Source: Rhodococcus sp. ARC_M6 (lineage in GTDB: Bacteria > Actinomycetota > Actinomycetes > Mycobacteriales > Mycobacteriaceae). From it: 64,000 nucleotides of DNA. The translations under genes and the position numbers were made by a program. The notes below the pieces were generated by a model. That model did not search any database. It saw only the letters and a list, made by a program, of their open reading frames with translations, and was not told the DNA's origin. Where the stretch lies: the NCBI RefSeq assembly GCF_022810305.1, contig NZ_JALGQH010000009.1:1-64000 (forward strand), given 5' to 3'. Shown here in pieces: positions 62,727 through 64,000 of this stretch. The stretch's first letter is position 1, and each line of letters opens with the position of its first letter.

Positions 62727-63572
62727 TTAACAGGCTGGTGGCCTATTTTGATCTCGAAATTCGAGTGCTTGAAGGCACCTGCCTCTGCTACCGGCACTGA
62801 CTCGGTATGCACAGAATCCGGCGACGACGACCGAGGCCGCGGCTAGCTGAGCCATCCATACTGCCGACGCGTCACCATCCGAAAAGAAGAGCAGCAGACC
62901 GATATTGACGAACCAATGGGCCATCGTGGCGACGACCGTTCGACCGAAGATAGTCCTGCCGGCACTCAATGTCCCGAAGATGACCGACATCGCTGTAGCT
63001 CCGACGACGAATAGCAGATAGACCAGAGGTCCCTCGCTCGCTACATAAAAGTGCCCGACGCCAAACAGGAGTCCAGTTCCGATCATCGATGGGATCGCTC
63101 CGGTCCGGGTTTCGAGAAGCGGCTGGACAATGCCCCGCCAACCGATTTCCTCTGCGGCGGCGCCGAACAACGCCGCAACCAAGACCACGGCGATCGAGTT
63201 CGGAAGCGTAGCCACGTCGAGAACACCCCAGTGCTGCGGCGTCAATCGGTCCAGCGCCCAGATCCCGGCGAACATTCCGCCCGCCGCGGCGGCCCCCGCG
63301 ACAATCGGCACCACGAAGCCGCTGCGTGTCACCTTGGGTAGAACCAGCCGGCCTCGCCACGCGGCCAATACGACCAACGCTCCGACCAGCGTCGAGAACT
63401 GGGTAAGGCGCAGCGTCTGCGGATCGAGACCGCTGATGTTCTGCAGGAGCGCAAGAATCGGCGACGTCGCTGCCGACACCAGAAGAAACGTCACGATCGG
63501 TCGCCAGATTGGAGGTCGTGAGACCACGTGAACCGGGACTGAATTCGCTTGCATATGCACCGATATCTCCAA
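62727..63572 (-). CDS. CPBP-family intramembrane metalloprotease
   Basis: A 281-residue membrane protein with about eight hydrophobic segments and the CPBP/Abi signature: AAAEEIGWRG near residues 138-147 (paired Glu), FGVGHFYVA near 168 and a third motif MAHWFVNIGLLLF near 217. The Glu and His residues expected for a membrane protease are present. Members process prenylated proteins or give bacteriocin immunity; the client here is unknown. A second start at Met7 is possible. It stands between coaE and rpsA, which are neighbours in mycobacteria, so it is a local insertion. Confidence 0.87.
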   Translation of the reverse strand: MEISVHMQANSVPVHVVSRPPIWRPIVTFLLVSAATSPILALLQNISGLDPQTLRLTQFSTLVGALVVLAAWRGRLVLPKVTRSGFVVPIVAGAAAAGGMFAGIWALDRLTPQHWGVLDVATLPNSIAVVLVAALFGAAAEEIGWRGIVQPLLETRTGAIPSMIGTGLLFGVGHFYVASEGPLVYLLFVVGATAMSVIFGTLSAGRTIFGRTVVATMAHWFVNIGLLLFFSDGDASAVWMAQLAAASVVVAGFCAYRVSAGSRGRCLQALEFRDQNRPPAC

Positions 63573-63675
63573 GGCCGTAGTAGGTATAGGACCAGCCTAG
63601 AAATCGGCAGTACCGACGCACATCACCCCGCAGAGCGATGTGCACGTAGCGCCGGAGTATGAGCTTGCGCAACAA

Positions 63676-63714
63676 AAAGAACCCCGCTCCTGCAATGCAG
63701 GAGCGGGGTTCTTT
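63676..63714 (-). terminator. Intrinsic terminator of rpsA
   Basis: AAAGAACCCCGCTCCTGCA and TGCAGGAGCGGGGTTCTTT are 19-base perfect arms around a single base. On the minus strand the hairpin ends in TTTTTGTT. It starts 35 bases after the rpsA stop and can also stop plus-strand transcripts. Confidence 0.93.
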
Positions 63715-63748
63715 CAAGATCTCGCTTGATCAGATCAAGCGGTAATCC

Positions 63749-64000
63749 TTATGCGTTGCCCGACAGCTTCTCACGAAGTGCGGCGAGCTGTGCATCGCTG
63801 GCAAGCGATCCGCCAGCGGACTCAGCCGGAGCGGAGCCTTCAGCGACCGGAGCCTCATCGTCGTCAGCAGATGCAGTCTCCGAGGAGTAGCCTGCGGCAG
63901 CGGTGGCAGCTTCAGCGGCCTCGTCTGCAGCGGTCTTCTCCATCTGAGTGGTGTGCATCTTGTGGCGACGCTCAGCCTCGGCGTAGCGGTTTTCCCACTC
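63749..64000 (-). CDS. rpsA: 30S ribosomal protein S1, C-terminal end (runs off right edge)
   Basis: The last 83 codons of rpsA. The visible part starts EWENRYAEAERRHKMH, passes through an Ala/Glu-rich low-complexity stretch and ends GGSLASDAQLAALREKLSGNA, which closely matches the mycobacterial S1 C-terminus. The S1 RNA-binding repeats lie beyond the window. In M. tuberculosis this C-terminal region is the one linked to pyrazinoic-acid binding claims; the Ala-rich linker here is longer. Confidence 0.93.
   Translation of the reverse strand, partial: EWENRYAEAERRHKMHTTQMEKTAADEAAEAATAAAGYSSETASADDDEAPVAEGSAPAESAGGSLASDAQLAALREKLSGNA

Overview
The window reads as a chromosomal segment of a high-GC Actinomycetota in the Corynebacteriales, most likely a Rhodococcus. 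The evidence is gene content and order, recalled from memory and not searched. Its housekeeping genes follow the Mycobacterium tuberculosis order Rv1689-Rv1683, Rv1659-Rv1652 and Rv1650-Rv1630. Carotenoid genes of the cruF/cruG type and a large solute-catabolism island are added. The 5' end of a 16S rRNA gene lies at the left edge and the 3' end of rpsA at the right edge, both on the minus strand. I saw no tRNA, CRISPR array, transposase, integrase or phage gene.

Layout. 1-657: 16S start, rRNA leader and promoter, and a perfect 36-bp palindrome. 658-8000: tyrS, a 3-methyladenine DNA glycosylase, a TetR-controlled ABC exporter, a Trm112-like protein and a long lipase/acyl-CoA-synthetase fusion. 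8080-16710: the arginine operon argC-J-B-D-F-R-G-H, reading leftward, with a probable leaderless argC and ARG-box-like repeats. 16726-23074: a hypothetical gene, then a carotenoid cluster (small ORF-cruF-cruG-crtI-crtB-idi). 23496-29660: pheS-pheT, a SpoU-type rRNA methyltransferase and infC-rpmI-rplT behind a folded, terminator-bearing leader. 29950-33295: DUF1844 and DUF1801 proteins, an F420-type oxidoreductase, and a WYL regulator divergent from an alpha/beta hydrolase. 33361-37181: uvrA and a metallo-beta-lactamase-fold hydrolase.

37264-52487 is the accessory island and the most interesting part. It has an alpha/beta hydrolase, a TetR regulator, a VOC protein, a LeuC-like hydratase without its small subunit, and one long leftward operon. 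That operon runs: frameshifted small membrane protein, LivK-F-G-H-M-type transporter, two acyl-CoA ligases, a GntR regulator, a D-tartrate-dehydratase-like enolase and a ketopantoate-reductase-like enzyme. Three promoters in the island carry the same operator (TAAAYCT-N6-AGRTTTA or a close variant), so a single TetR probably switches all of it. The likely job is uptake, activation and dehydration/oxidation of an imported hydroxy acid or its ester; the substrate is unknown. The island separates genes that are neighbours in mycobacteria.

52937-56759 holds a DoxX-like protein with ten 11-residue helical repeats, a HelD-type RNA-polymerase helicase and a DUF732-like lipoprotein. 56780-64000 returns to backbone: universal stress protein, SCO6745-family protein, uvrB, DUF402, coaE fused to a GrpB/UPF0157 domain, a CPBP membrane protease and rpsA.
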